Below are positions 16,974 through 25,394 of a stretch of 64,000 nucleotides of DNA, one piece after another. Numbering within the stretch: the stretch's first letter is position 1; the number at the start of each line of letters is the position of its first letter. Below the pieces are notes generated by a model. The model was not told where the DNA came from. It searched no databases and worked only from the letters and a program-made list of their open reading frames with translations. The DNA comes from Gemmatimonadota bacterium (GTDB lineage Bacteria; Gemmatimonadota; Gemmatimonadetes; Gemmatimonadales; GWC2-71-9), in the NCBI GenBank assembly GCA_016704275.1, contig JADJAK010000006.1, positions 186,001 through 250,000 of the forward strand, written 5' to 3'. The position numbers and the translations under genes are program-made.

Positions 16974-17635
16974 CAGTTGGCCGCCTTCGGCTGGGGGACG
17001 ATACGGAGGTAGGGCTTGGGTTCGTCCCAGCCATCGGGGTAGATCATCTTCGCTTCGTCGTTGGTGACCGAGCCGGCGATGATCACCTTGTCGCCCTGGA
17101 CCCAGTTCGCTGGCGTCGCGACGCGATGCGCGGCCGTCAGTTGCATCGAGTCGACCACGCGGAGGATCTCGTGGAAGTTGCGGCCGGTGGTCATCGGATA
17201 GGCGAGCAGCAGCTTGATCTTCTTGTCGGGGCCGATGACATAGACCGTGCGCACCGTCTGGTTGTCGGCGGCGGTACGGCCTTCCGACGCGTCGCCGGCC
17301 GCGGCGGGGAGCATGTCGTACAGCTTCGAGATCGCCAGCGTCGTATCGCCGATCATCGGGAAGTTCGGCGCGGTGCCCTGCGTCTCCTCGATGTCCTTGG
17401 CCCAGAGGCCGTGCCGTTCGACCGGATCGACCGAGAGGCCGATCACCTTCACGTTGCGCTTGTCGAACTCGGGCTTCAACGCAGCCATCGAGCCGAGCTC
17501 GGTGGTGCAGACCGGCGTGAAGTCCTTCGGGTGGGAGAAGAGGATCCCCCACGAGCTGCCGAGCCACTCGTGGAACGAAATCGGGCCCTGAGTGGTCTCG
17601 GCCTGGAAGTCCGGGGCGGTCTCACCGATGCGCAT
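16973..17635 (-). CDS. 1-Cys peroxiredoxin (Prx6-type)
   Basis: A 220-residue thiol peroxidase that reduces hydrogen peroxide and organic peroxides. It carries the peroxidatic cysteine in FTPVCTTELG near residue 45, the SHPKDF segment just before it, and the Prx6-type C-terminal extension with GRNFHEILRVVDSMQL and the WVQGDKVIIAGS segment. Start ATG 17635 gives the canonical MRIGETAPDF opening and has a GTGAGG ribosome binding site; a GTG 12 bases upstream is less likely. It heads an operon with the SnoaL-like and ABM genes. Confidence 0.92.
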   Translation of the reverse strand: MRIGETAPDFQAETTQGPISFHEWLGSSWGILFSHPKDFTPVCTTELGSMAALKPEFDKRNVKVIGLSVDPVERHGLWAKDIEETQGTAPNFPMIGDTTLAISKLYDMLPAAAGDASEGRTAADNQTVRTVYVIGPDKKIKLLLAYPMTTGRNFHEILRVVDSMQLTAAHRVATPANWVQGDKVIIAGSVTNDEAKMIYPDGWDEPKPYLRIVPQPKAAN

Positions 17636-17713
17636 ACGGTGCCTCACAGTAAGGGGGTGGAACGGGGGGCGGTTGCCAATAGTGTAACGTCGCGGAGCGC
17701 CTGCGAGTGTCAG

Positions 17714-18235
17714 CTACCGGAGCGGCTTGTAGAAGACCACGGCATCGTGCGGCGTGACGCCGTCCGGGTCGATGGCGAAGCCCGGGATGGTCCCCGCCGC
17801 GATCCAGCCGAGGTCGCGATAGAGCTGCTCGGCCGGGTCACCCCCCTTGGTGTCGAGGGTCAGCAGGCCAAAGCCGGCGGTCCGGGCCGCGGCCTCGATT
17901 GCCACCATGAGCGCGCGCCCCAGTCCCTGCCGCCGCGCCCGTCGGTGGACGAGCAGCTTCACCACCTCGGCACGGTGCGGCTGGTTGCGCGCCCAGGCCG
18001 GCTGGAACTGGACCGTGGCGACGATCCCGTCGGCGTCGCGTGCGACCAGCACCACCGCGCGCGGGGCCAGCCCGGCGAGGGTCTCCTGCCACCAGGCGAT
18101 CGCATCGGCTGGCGCGAGTGGGGGGAGGAAGCTGACCGCCGCCCCCGCCTCCACCGCGTCCACGAGGAGCGCGGCGAGGTCCCGGAGGTCGTCGTCCGAG
18201 GCGGGACGCGAGAGCGGCGAGATCAGTGGCGGCAC
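17714..18235 (-). CDS. GNAT family N-acetyltransferase
   Basis: A 173-residue GNAT with the acetyl-CoA loop VHRRARRQGLGRALM (about 95-110) and a following helix, then LLTLDTKGGDPAEQLYRDLGW, the usual motif B. The sequence WARNQPHRAEVVKLLV before the loop resembles acetyltransferases of small toxins such as tabtoxin or phosphinothricin-type groups. The substrate is not predictable. It follows the OB-fold lipoprotein gene by 15 bases. Confidence 0.85.
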   Translation of the reverse strand: MPPLISPLSRPASDDDLRDLAALLVDAVEAGAAVSFLPPLAPADAIAWWQETLAGLAPRAVVLVARDADGIVATVQFQPAWARNQPHRAEVVKLLVHRRARRQGLGRALMVAIEAAARTAGFGLLTLDTKGGDPAEQLYRDLGWIAAGTIPGFAIDPDGVTPHDAVVFYKPLR

Positions 18236-18250
18236 GGCAACCGGGTCATC

Positions 18251-18964
18251 CTACGGCTTGGCGACCTTGGCGTCTTCGACGATGATGGCGTAGCTGTAGC
18301 CGGCGCCGAAGTCCTTGTTGATGTGCACCGTACCGGTGATCGTGACGGTGGCGCCCATCGCGACGCCATCCATCGAGGTGACGGTGATGTCGTTGGTCCC
18401 CTTGGTCGCGTCGCCGCTGCCATCCTGCAGGTGGATCCAGTTCCGCCCCATCACGCCCTCGTTGTACTTGACCACGACCGCGCGGATGGTGACGGTCTTC
18501 CCGTTCAACTGCTCCCGCTGGGCCCACGCCTCGGCGACGGTGCGGGCATCGGCGCCGCGCGCCTTCTCGACCTTGTCAACGACGACCGCCGGTGCGGCGG
18601 CACCCATGGCGCCGCTGCCCGCCGGGGTGGTGCCACCACTCAGCGTCCCGAAGTAAATCGTGTCGAAGGTGCGCTTGAGCGTCTTCGACTCGAAGCCGGC
18701 CATCAACATCGGATTGAGGATCGTGACCGTGGCACCAGTCTCGACCTTCGTTTCCGGGACGGCGACCCACGCCTCGCCGGTCGGCGTCTTGAGGCGCAGA
18801 TAGATGTACGGCGAGGCCTGGAGTTGCTCCAGCACGGGGCCGGTCAAGGTGGCGAGCTGCGGCGCCTCCTGCTGGGCCTGCGGGGTCGCTGGCGCTTCGG
18901 GAGCCTTCGGTTGGCAGCCGCCGATCGTCGCGACAAGGAAGAACAGGGGAACGGCGCGGCGCAT
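18251..18964 (-). CDS. lipoprotein with nucleotide/OB-fold-like C-terminal domain
   Basis: A 237-residue protein with a lipobox (TIGGC, Cys about 17) and a Pro/Ala/Gln linker to about 35. A first beta-rich domain (about 40-105) includes GEAWVAVPE. The second domain (about 120-237) has LNGKTVTIRAVVVKYN, GRNWIHLQDGSG and GATVTITGTVHINKDFGAGYSY, the pattern of OB-fold proteins related to NrfJ-like DNA-binding or periplasmic domains. The function is unknown. ATG 18964 is taken over the adjacent GTG 18967. Confidence 0.72.
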   Translation of the reverse strand: MRRAVPLFFLVATIGGCQPKAPEAPATPQAQQEAPQLATLTGPVLEQLQASPYIYLRLKTPTGEAWVAVPETKVETGATVTILNPMLMAGFESKTLKRTFDTIYFGTLSGGTTPAGSGAMGAAAPAVVVDKVEKARGADARTVAEAWAQREQLNGKTVTIRAVVVKYNEGVMGRNWIHLQDGSGDATKGTNDITVTSMDGVAMGATVTITGTVHINKDFGAGYSYAIIVEDAKVAKP

Positions 18965-18989
18965 CACGGGGACTCCGGGCGTGGACTGG

Positions 18990-19808
18990 TCAGGACTCGG
19001 GGGTAGTCCCTGAAAGATAGGGGGCGTGCCGGTCTGATCGCAGGGACCAGACCCAGACCGCCGCCGCTGCGAGGAGGGTCATGGTGGTCGCGACGATCGG
19101 TGCCCACTCGGCAAGCGGTGCCGCACTGGCGTCATCCACCACGAGCCGCCATACGCCCGGTGCCCCGGCTTCACCGGTGGCGAACCGGGCCAGGTTCATT
19201 GCCGCATGCACCCCGATCGGCATCGCCAGACCTCCCGACCACTGCGCCACGGCACCAAACAGCAGCGCGCTGGGGATCACGCCCATCACCACCGTCTGCC
19301 AACTCCAGCCGAAGGCGAGATGCGTGGCGCCAAACGCCACGGCCACCAGCAGGTGCGCCTGCCAGGTCGGGAGCACCCGCAGCAGGGCCCGCAGCGAGTA
19401 GCCACGAAAGCCGACCTCCTCCATCGTGGCGAGCAGTCCGGTGGTCGCCAAGACCAACAGCAGCGGACCCGCCGCCGGCATCGCCGTGCGGGTGTAGTGC
19501 AGCGGCGCGACCGTGACGGAGATCACGAGGAGCGTGATGGCGTACGTGAGGCATCCGATCAGCAGCCCGACCGCAAGGCGGCCGACGCTGGCGCGCGTCG
19601 GCACGAAGCCGATGTTGTCGAGCGGCGGCGAGGTGCGCCTGGCGAGGAAGTGCGTGAGGAACACGAGGAGCGGCGTCGCGACCAGCCCCCAGACGAGCGA
19701 TCCCCATGCGGGCGGCACCATCCCCTTCGGAATGGCGGCGAGCATGAGGATCGCGAGGTACGCCGCCCAGAAAAGCGCGACCCGCAGCAGCATCGAGGCG
19801 CGAGGCAT
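18990..19808 (-). CDS. CPBP family intramembrane glutamic endopeptidase
   Basis: A 272-residue polytopic membrane protein of the ABI/Rce1 CPBP family. The signature motifs are EEVGFRGY near 133, a His in FGATHLAFGW near 171 and HAAMN near 215, which supply the catalytic Glu/His residues of this intramembrane protease family. Seven to eight hydrophobic segments are visible. Homologues process prenylated proteins or bacteriocins; the bacterial substrate is not known. The start is ATG 19808. It lies 38 bases downstream of the VOC gene on the same strand. Confidence 0.85.
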   Translation of the reverse strand: MPRASMLLRVALFWAAYLAILMLAAIPKGMVPPAWGSLVWGLVATPLLVFLTHFLARRTSPPLDNIGFVPTRASVGRLAVGLLIGCLTYAITLLVISVTVAPLHYTRTAMPAAGPLLLVLATTGLLATMEEVGFRGYSLRALLRVLPTWQAHLLVAVAFGATHLAFGWSWQTVVMGVIPSALLFGAVAQWSGGLAMPIGVHAAMNLARFATGEAGAPGVWRLVVDDASAAPLAEWAPIVATTMTLLAAAAVWVWSLRSDRHAPYLSGTTPES

Positions 19809-19846
19809 GGAGGGCCTACGGCGACCCGACGCGAAAGGTGTCGCGC

Positions 19847-20611
19847 TCAGGGACCGATCAATCCCATCGCCGTGCCGGAGACATCGGTGAAGTAGCCGAA
19901 GGTCCCCATCCCCGGGATGGCCATCGGGTCGCCCATGCGCTTGCCGCCCGCGGCTTCGATGGCCGCAATCGATGCCGCGACGTCGGCGGAGTAGATGTAC
20001 GCCATCGACTTCGCGACCGGCGTGTGGGACTGGAAGACGCCACCGATGCCTGCGCCAGCGTCGAAGCCGACAAAGTGCGGCATCGTGGGCGCGGCGCCCC
20101 AACCGAAGAGGCCGCCGACGAATCGTGTCACCGCCTCGCCATCGGCCGCGTACATCTCGAGGCTGCAGACGGCGCCCGCCGGCGGCTTCGGGTTGGTGCC
20201 GAACGGCATCTCGATCCGCGGCGGCTTGGCCGCGAGCAACCCCGAGGCGAGGCCGTAGATGGTGCCGGACGGATCGGTGAAGCGCGCCAGCTGGGCACCC
20301 ATCGGACCAGGCCACGGGGCGCGCTCGACACTGCCGCCGGCCGCGACGACTCGAGCAAGCGTCGTCGCCACATCAGCACAGTCGAGGAACGGCACCACCG
20401 CCTGGAATCCCTCCGGGAGATTGGTGCGGAGCACGACCGATGGTCCGGCCGGCGGTGCGGCGGCGATGAGTTCCGCACTGAGCGCCTGCATCGGCCAGCC
20501 GAAGACGCCCGCATAGAAGGCGTGCGAGGCGGCGAGGTCCTTGGCGGCGATCGACACCATCGCGATCGGATGGGCGCCGGTGCCGTGGGGAATCGGGGGA
20601 AGGGAACTCAT
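19847..20611 (-). CDS. VOC family protein with two glyoxalase domains
   Basis: A 254-residue protein made of two vicinal oxygen chelate domains: residues about 15-125 (IAMVSIAAKDLAASHAFYAGVFGW, then FTDPSGTIYGL) and about 135-254 (CSLEMYAADGEAVTRFVGGLFGW, then FTDVSGTAMGLI). This resembles YDC/27 kDa antigen-type double VOC proteins, which often lack the complete metal site. The enzymatic reaction is unknown. ATG 20611 has a GAGGAG site nine bases upstream, which rules out the longer Arg-rich extension. Confidence 0.85.
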   Translation of the reverse strand: MSSLPPIPHGTGAHPIAMVSIAAKDLAASHAFYAGVFGWPMQALSAELIAAAPPAGPSVVLRTNLPEGFQAVVPFLDCADVATTLARVVAAGGSVERAPWPGPMGAQLARFTDPSGTIYGLASGLLAAKPPRIEMPFGTNPKPPAGAVCSLEMYAADGEAVTRFVGGLFGWGAAPTMPHFVGFDAGAGIGGVFQSHTPVAKSMAYIYSADVAASIAAIEAAGGKRMGDPMAIPGMGTFGYFTDVSGTAMGLIGP

Positions 20612-20633
20612 CGCGCGCGCTCCTCTCGTGGGG

Positions 20634-21107
20634 TCAGGGGTTTCTGGGGGTTGAACGGGGAAGCTGCACAACAAGCTCGATCTCGATCGAGGCGCCGCCC
20701 GGAAGCTTCGCCACCTGCACGGTACTGCGTGCCGGTCGCGCCTCGCCGAGCCGCTGCGCATAGACGGCGTTCATCTTCTCGAAGTCGGCGAGGTCCGTCA
20801 TGAAGACCGTCGCCTTGACCACGTCGGCCAGCCGGGCGCCGGCCGCCGTGACCACCGCCTCCAGATTGTCGAAGACGCGATTCACCTCGGCGACGAGGCC
20901 GCCTTCGACCAGCTTCCCGGTGGCGGGATCGCGGCCGATCTGCCCCGCGGTGAAGAGGAAGCCGTTGCTGATCACGCCCTGCGAATACGGGCCGATCTGC
21001 TTTGGCGCGCCCTCGGTGACGACGACGCGCGGGGCGGACTGCGCGACGAGCGTCGTCGGCACGGCCGCGAGCGCAACAAGCAGGAGTGCCGGGCAGCTAC
21101 GCGACAT
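20634..21107 (-). CDS. exported Rid (YjgF/YER057c/UK114) family protein
   Basis: A 157-residue Rid protein. Family marks are GPYSQGVISNGFLFTAGQIG near 40, VFDNLEAVVTAAGA near 78, KATVFMTDLADF near 98 and the conserved Arg in PARSTVQVAKLP near 128. The Arg binds the carboxylate of enamine/imine substrates in RidA. Unusually it begins with a signal peptide (MSRSCPALLLVALAAVPTTLVAQ), so it should act outside the cytoplasm. It starts eight bases after the DUF1080 stop with a TGAGGT site, so the two are co-transcribed. Confidence 0.88.
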   Translation of the reverse strand: MSRSCPALLLVALAAVPTTLVAQSAPRVVVTEGAPKQIGPYSQGVISNGFLFTAGQIGRDPATGKLVEGGLVAEVNRVFDNLEAVVTAAGARLADVVKATVFMTDLADFEKMNAVYAQRLGEARPARSTVQVAKLPGGASIEIELVVQLPRSTPRNP

Positions 21108-21114
21108 CACGACC

Positions 21115-22065
21115 TCACTTCGCCGGGGTGATGATGATGCGCCGATACTCGATGACGCCATGGTCGCCCTGCAGGTAGAGCGGGCCGGGCTTCGCCTCGT
21201 CGGCGTCGAGCGCGCCGCCCGTGAAGCCGGGAATTTCCCGCTCGCAGATGATCGTCTTGCCGTTGAGGACGACGGTCACGGTGCGGCCGACGAGCGTGAT
21301 GTCAAAGCTCTGCCACTCGCCCGGCTTCTTCGCGGCGTTCTGGTTCGGGGTGATCATGCCGTAGATCGCGCCGAGGCCGTCGATCTCCGGTTCGGCACCA
21401 GGCGTGTCCTCGATCTGCACTTCATACCGGCCACGCAGGTAGACGCCGCTGTTGCTGCCCGGCGGGTAGCGGAACTCGACGTGCAGCTTGAAGTCGCCGA
21501 AGGCCCGCGTCGTCACCAGGTCCGCCCCGGCCTTGGCATTGCGGAGAATGCCCTGCGCCAGCGTCCACTGACTCGGGCTCTCGCCGAGCGGCTTCCACTC
21601 GGTGAGCGTCGTGCCGCCGAGCAGGGCGATCGGGGCACCCCAGACGACGGGCGTGGTGCGGCGCAGGCTCGGGGCGCGCACGCCTCGGAACGCCAATGAC
21701 CGGCCACTCCCAAAGGTGACGGTCCCGCTGATGGAATCGCCGACCACGCGGCCGGTGAAGGTGTTGTCGCCTTCAGCATCGTTCCACTGCGGCGGAATCA
21801 CGAATCGGAACTCGCCGGTGGTCGCCGCGAACTCGACCTTGGCGATCGGCCGGGCGCTGCCGGCGAGCAGCATCACTTGACCGACCAGCATGCTGCGGCC
21901 ACTGTGCCGGACCTCGAGCCACGCCGAGGTGTGCCGACCCGGCACGGTGACAGTCATGTCCCAGCGACCGATCAGCGGGGCGCGGGATTGCGCCACGAGC
22001 GCGGGTGTGCCGAGTGGGGCGATCGCCAGCGTGGCAACCAGGGCGAGCAGGGTCGGGCGAGTCAT
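21115..22065 (-). CDS. secreted DUF1080 (3-keto-disaccharide hydrolase) domain protein
   Basis: A 316-residue exported protein with a signal peptide ending ALVAQ. An N-terminal beta domain (about 27-125) with RWDMTVTVPGRHTSAWLEV precedes a DUF1080 concanavalin-like domain (about 140-316): SGVYLRGRYEVQIEDT near 222 and GEWQSFDITLVGRTVTVVLNGKTI near 257. DUF1080 enzymes are linked to 3-keto-glycoside hydrolysis; the exact activity is inferred. It is the first gene of a pair with the exported Rid protein. Confidence 0.85.
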   Translation of the reverse strand: MTRPTLLALVATLAIAPLGTPALVAQSRAPLIGRWDMTVTVPGRHTSAWLEVRHSGRSMLVGQVMLLAGSARPIAKVEFAATTGEFRFVIPPQWNDAEGDNTFTGRVVGDSISGTVTFGSGRSLAFRGVRAPSLRRTTPVVWGAPIALLGGTTLTEWKPLGESPSQWTLAQGILRNAKAGADLVTTRAFGDFKLHVEFRYPPGSNSGVYLRGRYEVQIEDTPGAEPEIDGLGAIYGMITPNQNAAKKPGEWQSFDITLVGRTVTVVLNGKTIICEREIPGFTGGALDADEAKPGPLYLQGDHGVIEYRRIIITPAK

Positions 22066-22088
22066 CGAGTGCCTCGGTGAGTTTCCAG

Positions 22089-22131
22089 CCGCGGCCGCCT
22101 GCCCTGAGCAGAGCGAAGGGTCAGGCCGCGG
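22089..22131. terminator. nested hairpin, possible terminator/REP-like element
   Basis: Perfect 8-base arms CCGCGGCC (22089-22096) and GGCCGCGG (22124-22131) enclose an inner CCCT/AGGG pairing. It lies downstream of the YdeI-like stop and upstream of the DUF1080 start, with no T-run. Confidence 0.4.
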
Positions 22132-22149
22132 TGAACGGTGAACATTGCG

Positions 22150-22743
22150 TCAGCGCGCGGGGCGCGGGGTCGGTCGCAGCGACGGGATGCGTTCGTGGCG
22201 GTCGGAGCAGGCAATCAATTCGGCGAGCCGCCGGGCCCGCGTGTCGGCGCGCTTGGCGCTGATCACCCAGTGCGTACTGGTGCGCCGATAGGATGCGGCC
22301 GCCTCCTGAAAATACTTCCAGGCCCGGCGTTGCTTCGTGAAGGTGGCGAGCTCCTCCGACGAGAGCATGCCCGGTTCCTGCTCGAACGAATAGATGCCGG
22401 TGCGCTCCGGCGTGCGCGCGGCAAAGGCGGCGAGTCCGGCAGGTTGCATTCGCCCTGCCGCCATCAGTCGTTCGACATGGGCCACGTTCACCAGGCTCCA
22501 GATGGATCGCGCGCGACGCGGCGTGAAGCGGATCGCGTAGGCGTCCGCATCGAGCGAGCGACGCACCCCATCGATCCACCCCACGCACAGCGCCTCGTCG
22601 AGCGCCTCGGCGTACCCGATCCCGCTCGACAGGGCGTGGGCCTTCGCAATCCGGACGATCAGGTGATCGGCGGTCGCGTGGTGCGCGCGCAACCAGCGGC
22701 GAAACGCGGCCGCGGTGGCGAAGTGGATCGGCGCATCGGTCAT
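22150..22743 (-). CDS. YdeI/OmpD-associated family protein
   Basis: A 197-residue protein with the YdeI pattern: FRRWLRAHHATADHLIVRIAK near 15, then DEALCVGWIDGVRRSLDADAYAIRFTPRR near 50, SIWSLVNVAHVERLMAAGRM near 83 and a C-terminal helix AWKYFQEAAASYRRTSTHWV. The family is widespread, sometimes regulating or accompanying stress responses, but has no settled biochemical role. It lies six bases after the MFS gene and is probably in its operon. Confidence 0.87.
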   Translation of the reverse strand: MTDAPIHFATAAAFRRWLRAHHATADHLIVRIAKAHALSSGIGYAEALDEALCVGWIDGVRRSLDADAYAIRFTPRRARSIWSLVNVAHVERLMAAGRMQPAGLAAFAARTPERTGIYSFEQEPGMLSSEELATFTKQRRAWKYFQEAAASYRRTSTHWVISAKRADTRARRLAELIACSDRHERIPSLRPTPRPAR

Positions 22744-22749
22744 GGTCCG

Positions 22750-24132
22750 TCAGCCGGCGTGGGCATCCGCAGCGCTCGGTTGCAGACGCAGGGAGATCAC
22801 CATCATCAACAGCATCACGACGGTCGCCGCGCGGTAGGCGACGCTCAGCCCCTCGAGTCCTCCCCCCGCGCGGTCGGCGAGGAAGGAGAGCACGGCGACC
22901 ACCATCAGGTTGCCGATCGCGATGCCGATGTTGACCAGGGCCTGGGCCGCGCTGCGCTCGCGCGCGGTGACCTCGTTCAGCACCACCGTGCGCAGCGTGC
23001 CACCGACCACGATGCCGACGCCGGTGCCGATGAAGAGCGTCGCCAGCATGTACATCCAGAAGTGCGCGGCGAAGAAGCCGATCAGCCCCGAGCCGATGCC
23101 GAGGGTGCCAAAGCCCCAGAGCATCACGGCCCGCGCACCGAGTCGATGCTGGATCCGTCCGAAGCCCGCCGAGGCCGCCGCCGAGCAGAGCACCAGCGGC
23201 AACAGCAGCAGCCCCGCCTTCTTCGACGGCGTGTTGAAGGCGGCGACCGCGATCGACGTGATGAAGATGACGCTCCCCATCCCGAAGCCGGCGCCGACGC
23301 AGAGGGCCCAGGTGGTGCGCAGCTGCCGGGTGACGAACAGCGTCAGCGGGACGATCGGCTGCGCGGCGCGTCGTTCGATCAGCAGGAGCAGCGGCAGGGC
23401 GACGGCGGAGGTGGCCAGCAGCATCGGCCACAGCGTCTGGCCGAGGGCGGTGTCCAGCGCGCGATTGATGCCGAGGGTCAGCGTCGTCAGCATGAGTGCC
23501 AGCGTGGTGATCCCGGCGTAGTCGAACGGCGGATGCGCGACGTCGTTGACCTTCGACGGCAACGCCCGGGCACTCATGAAGAAGACGATGGCAGCGATCG
23601 GCAGGTTGATCAGGAAGATCCACTGCCAGCTGGCCACCACCAGCAACAGCGAGGCGACCACGGGCCCGACCAGAAAGGCCATCCCGAAGGTGGCACCGAT
23701 CAAACCGAGGATCTTGCCGCGTTCCGCCGGGGGGAAGGTGTCTCCCACGACGGCACTCGCAGTCGGCGTGATCCCGCCGGCGCCCATCCCCTGCACTGCA
23801 CGGCCAACCAGCAGCATGCCGAACGAGCTCGACCGCGCGACCACCAGCGAGCCGATCGCGAAGGCGGCGATGTCGAGCAGGTAGATCGCCCGTCGGCCGA
23901 ATCGGTCGCTGAGGTTGGCCATCAACGCGGTGCTGCTCATCGAGCAGAGCGAGAAGACGATCGTGACCAGGCCGATCTGCCGGTTGTCGACCCCGAACGC
24001 CGCCCGGAGGGCGGGGATCGCCGGCGCCACCACGGCGGCGTCGAGCGCCGCCATGAAGACGCCGACGAAGAGCACCGTGAGAATGCGGCGCCGGGAGGCG
24101 TCTTCGCTGGTGGGCAGGGCGATGTCGGGCAT
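22750..24132 (-). CDS. MFS multidrug exporter, DHA2 (EmrB/QacA) family
   Basis: A 460-residue inner-membrane transporter with 12-14 hydrophobic helices. The family motifs are visible: DAAVVAPAIPALRAAFGVD in helix 1, the loop GRRAIYLLD (about 85-93, motif A) and GMGAGGITPTASAVVGD (about 115-131, motif C of drug antiporters). It probably exports hydrophobic compounds by proton antiport. It has no adaptor partner in the window, so it may act alone. It is upstream of and co-transcribed with the YdeI-like gene. Confidence 0.87.
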   Translation of the reverse strand: MPDIALPTSEDASRRRILTVLFVGVFMAALDAAVVAPAIPALRAAFGVDNRQIGLVTIVFSLCSMSSTALMANLSDRFGRRAIYLLDIAAFAIGSLVVARSSSFGMLLVGRAVQGMGAGGITPTASAVVGDTFPPAERGKILGLIGATFGMAFLVGPVVASLLLVVASWQWIFLINLPIAAIVFFMSARALPSKVNDVAHPPFDYAGITTLALMLTTLTLGINRALDTALGQTLWPMLLATSAVALPLLLLIERRAAQPIVPLTLFVTRQLRTTWALCVGAGFGMGSVIFITSIAVAAFNTPSKKAGLLLLPLVLCSAAASAGFGRIQHRLGARAVMLWGFGTLGIGSGLIGFFAAHFWMYMLATLFIGTGVGIVVGGTLRTVVLNEVTARERSAAQALVNIGIAIGNLMVVAVLSFLADRAGGGLEGLSVAYRAATVVMLLMMVISLRLQPSAADAHAG

Positions 24133-24166
24133 CCGGCAAAGGTAGCGTCCACCGTCCGGTCCCGCC

Positions 24167-24703
24167 CTACGCCGCCGCGACCGAGTCGTCGCGCCGCCGC
24201 CGGGAGAGCCGCCACGCCGTGCCGAGCGTGAAGAGGAGCCCGACCGGCAGCGGCTCGAGGAAGGTGTAGGCGATGTTGACCAGCGGCTTCTGGTACTGGA
24301 CCCTGAACTCGGCCATTTCTTGTGTCCGCTTGGCGATCTCCGCTTCGGTCGCCCCGCTCGCCCGCGCCTGCTCGACGGTGTGGGCCGCGAACTTGTCGCC
24401 GAAGTCCGGCGCCAGCTTGTAGTAGATGAGCTCCCAGGTCGCGACGTAGCAGACGGTCGCGACGAGGGTGATCAGGAGCCCGACCCGGAAGGCATGCCCG
24501 AATGTGATCCGGCCGTCCGGGCTGCCGTCACGATACGACCGGACGCCGAAGTAGACCATCAGGAAGGCGGCCACCATCGTGGTGTAGCCGACCAGCATGC
24601 CGTAGTCGAAGCCGATCGCATCCATGAACGGCAGGGTCAGGAGCATCATCGCCGACAGCATGGCGCCGGCGATCAGGCCGTAGGTCAACACGAACTTCCG
24701 CAT
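24167..24703 (-). CDS. DUF4199 domain membrane protein
   Basis: A 178-residue protein with four hydrophobic helices (about 5-25, 37-55, 75-95, 140-162). GLIAGAMLSAMML, the first helix, and VGYTTMVAAFLMVYFGVRSYRDG with ITFGHAFRVG are the DUF4199 signature. Function is unknown. It follows the membrane-tethered LuxR-like gene on the same strand, a pairing that suggests a shared role in regulation or membrane sensing. Confidence 0.85.
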   Translation of the reverse strand: MRKFVLTYGLIAGAMLSAMMLLTLPFMDAIGFDYGMLVGYTTMVAAFLMVYFGVRSYRDGSPDGRITFGHAFRVGLLITLVATVCYVATWELIYYKLAPDFGDKFAAHTVEQARASGATEAEIAKRTQEMAEFRVQYQKPLVNIAYTFLEPLPVGLLFTLGTAWRLSRRRRDDSVAAA

Positions 24704-24798
24704 TCCGACACTCGGGGGTTGGAGGACGGCGGATTCTACGTGGCGGCGGGGTGTCGCGCGTCACCCGAAAGGATGATTTCCGGCGATTTCGACCGAAA

Positions 24799-24814
24799 TC
24801 ACCCGGATGGGTGA
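24799..24814. terminator. short hairpin in the LuxR-DUF4199 spacer
   Basis: TCACCC and GGGTGA flank GGAT, next to another near-palindrome GATTTCG/CGAAATC just upstream on the plus strand (about 24784-24799). Together they make a structured 124-base spacer between the LuxR-like stop and the DUF4199 start, possibly an attenuator. Confidence 0.35.
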
Positions 24815-24827
24815 CCGATTCGGTGAG

Positions 24828-25346
24828 TCAGGGGATGAGGCGGAGCTCTTTCCCGAGCTGGACGGCCTGGGTCCGGCGCTGCGCGCCCAGCTTGGCGAAA
24901 ACACGGCTCGAGTGGGTCTTGACGGTGTTCTCGCTGACGTGGACCCGCTCGCCGATTTCCCGATTGCTGAGACCGGCGGCAATCAGCTCGAGGATCTCGA
25001 GCTCGCGGGGGGTCAGGCCGAGCGAGGCGACCTTGCGGTCGTCGCGGACGAAGTCGGCCGCCGCCGGAACGAGGACCTCCTGCACGACCACCCGTTCCTT
25101 GGCCGCGGTCACCCGGCGGCCGAGCCAGATGCCGAAGGCGGCGAAGAGGGCGGCGACGAGGCCGCCGTAGATCTGCACGGAGTGATCGAGGACCAGCCAG
25201 CGGTACTCGACCGCCTGGAGCGCGGCGATGAGGAGGCCGCCGAGGAGGCCGTAGCGGAGGATGGTGGTGGCGCGGGAGGCCGGCCGCGCGGGGGGGAATG
25301 ACACGTCCACGCTCCAGTGGCGATTGGTCACGGGGCCGCTCCTCAT
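24828..25346 (-). CDS. membrane-tethered LuxR-type transcriptional regulator
   Basis: A 172-residue protein with two hydrophobic helices (about 29-47 and 60-76) and a C-terminal LuxR/GerE helix-turn-helix (about 108-172). In that domain LTPRELEILELIAAGLSN and HVSENTVKTHSSRVFAKLGA carry the four-helix motif with the recognition helix. No receiver domain is present, so activity must depend on the membrane part or an unseen partner. Just downstream lies the DUF4199 gene, its likely partner. The short spacer to the 1343-residue lipoprotein gene (stop at 25395) makes regulation of that gene possible but unproven. Confidence 0.87.
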   Translation of the reverse strand: MRSGPVTNRHWSVDVSFPPARPASRATTILRYGLLGGLLIAALQAVEYRWLVLDHSVQIYGGLVAALFAAFGIWLGRRVTAAKERVVVQEVLVPAAADFVRDDRKVASLGLTPRELEILELIAAGLSNREIGERVHVSENTVKTHSSRVFAKLGAQRRTQAVQLGKELRLIP

Positions 25347-25394
25347 CCAGAGAAGCGGCCCCGGCTGGTGGGAGCGGTCAGTCCGGGAGGTGGT

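Noticed and set aside
22101..22120. CCCTGAGCAGAGCGAAGGG as a transposon end or repeat family
   Set aside because: Only one copy seen in this window; listed only as a hairpin.
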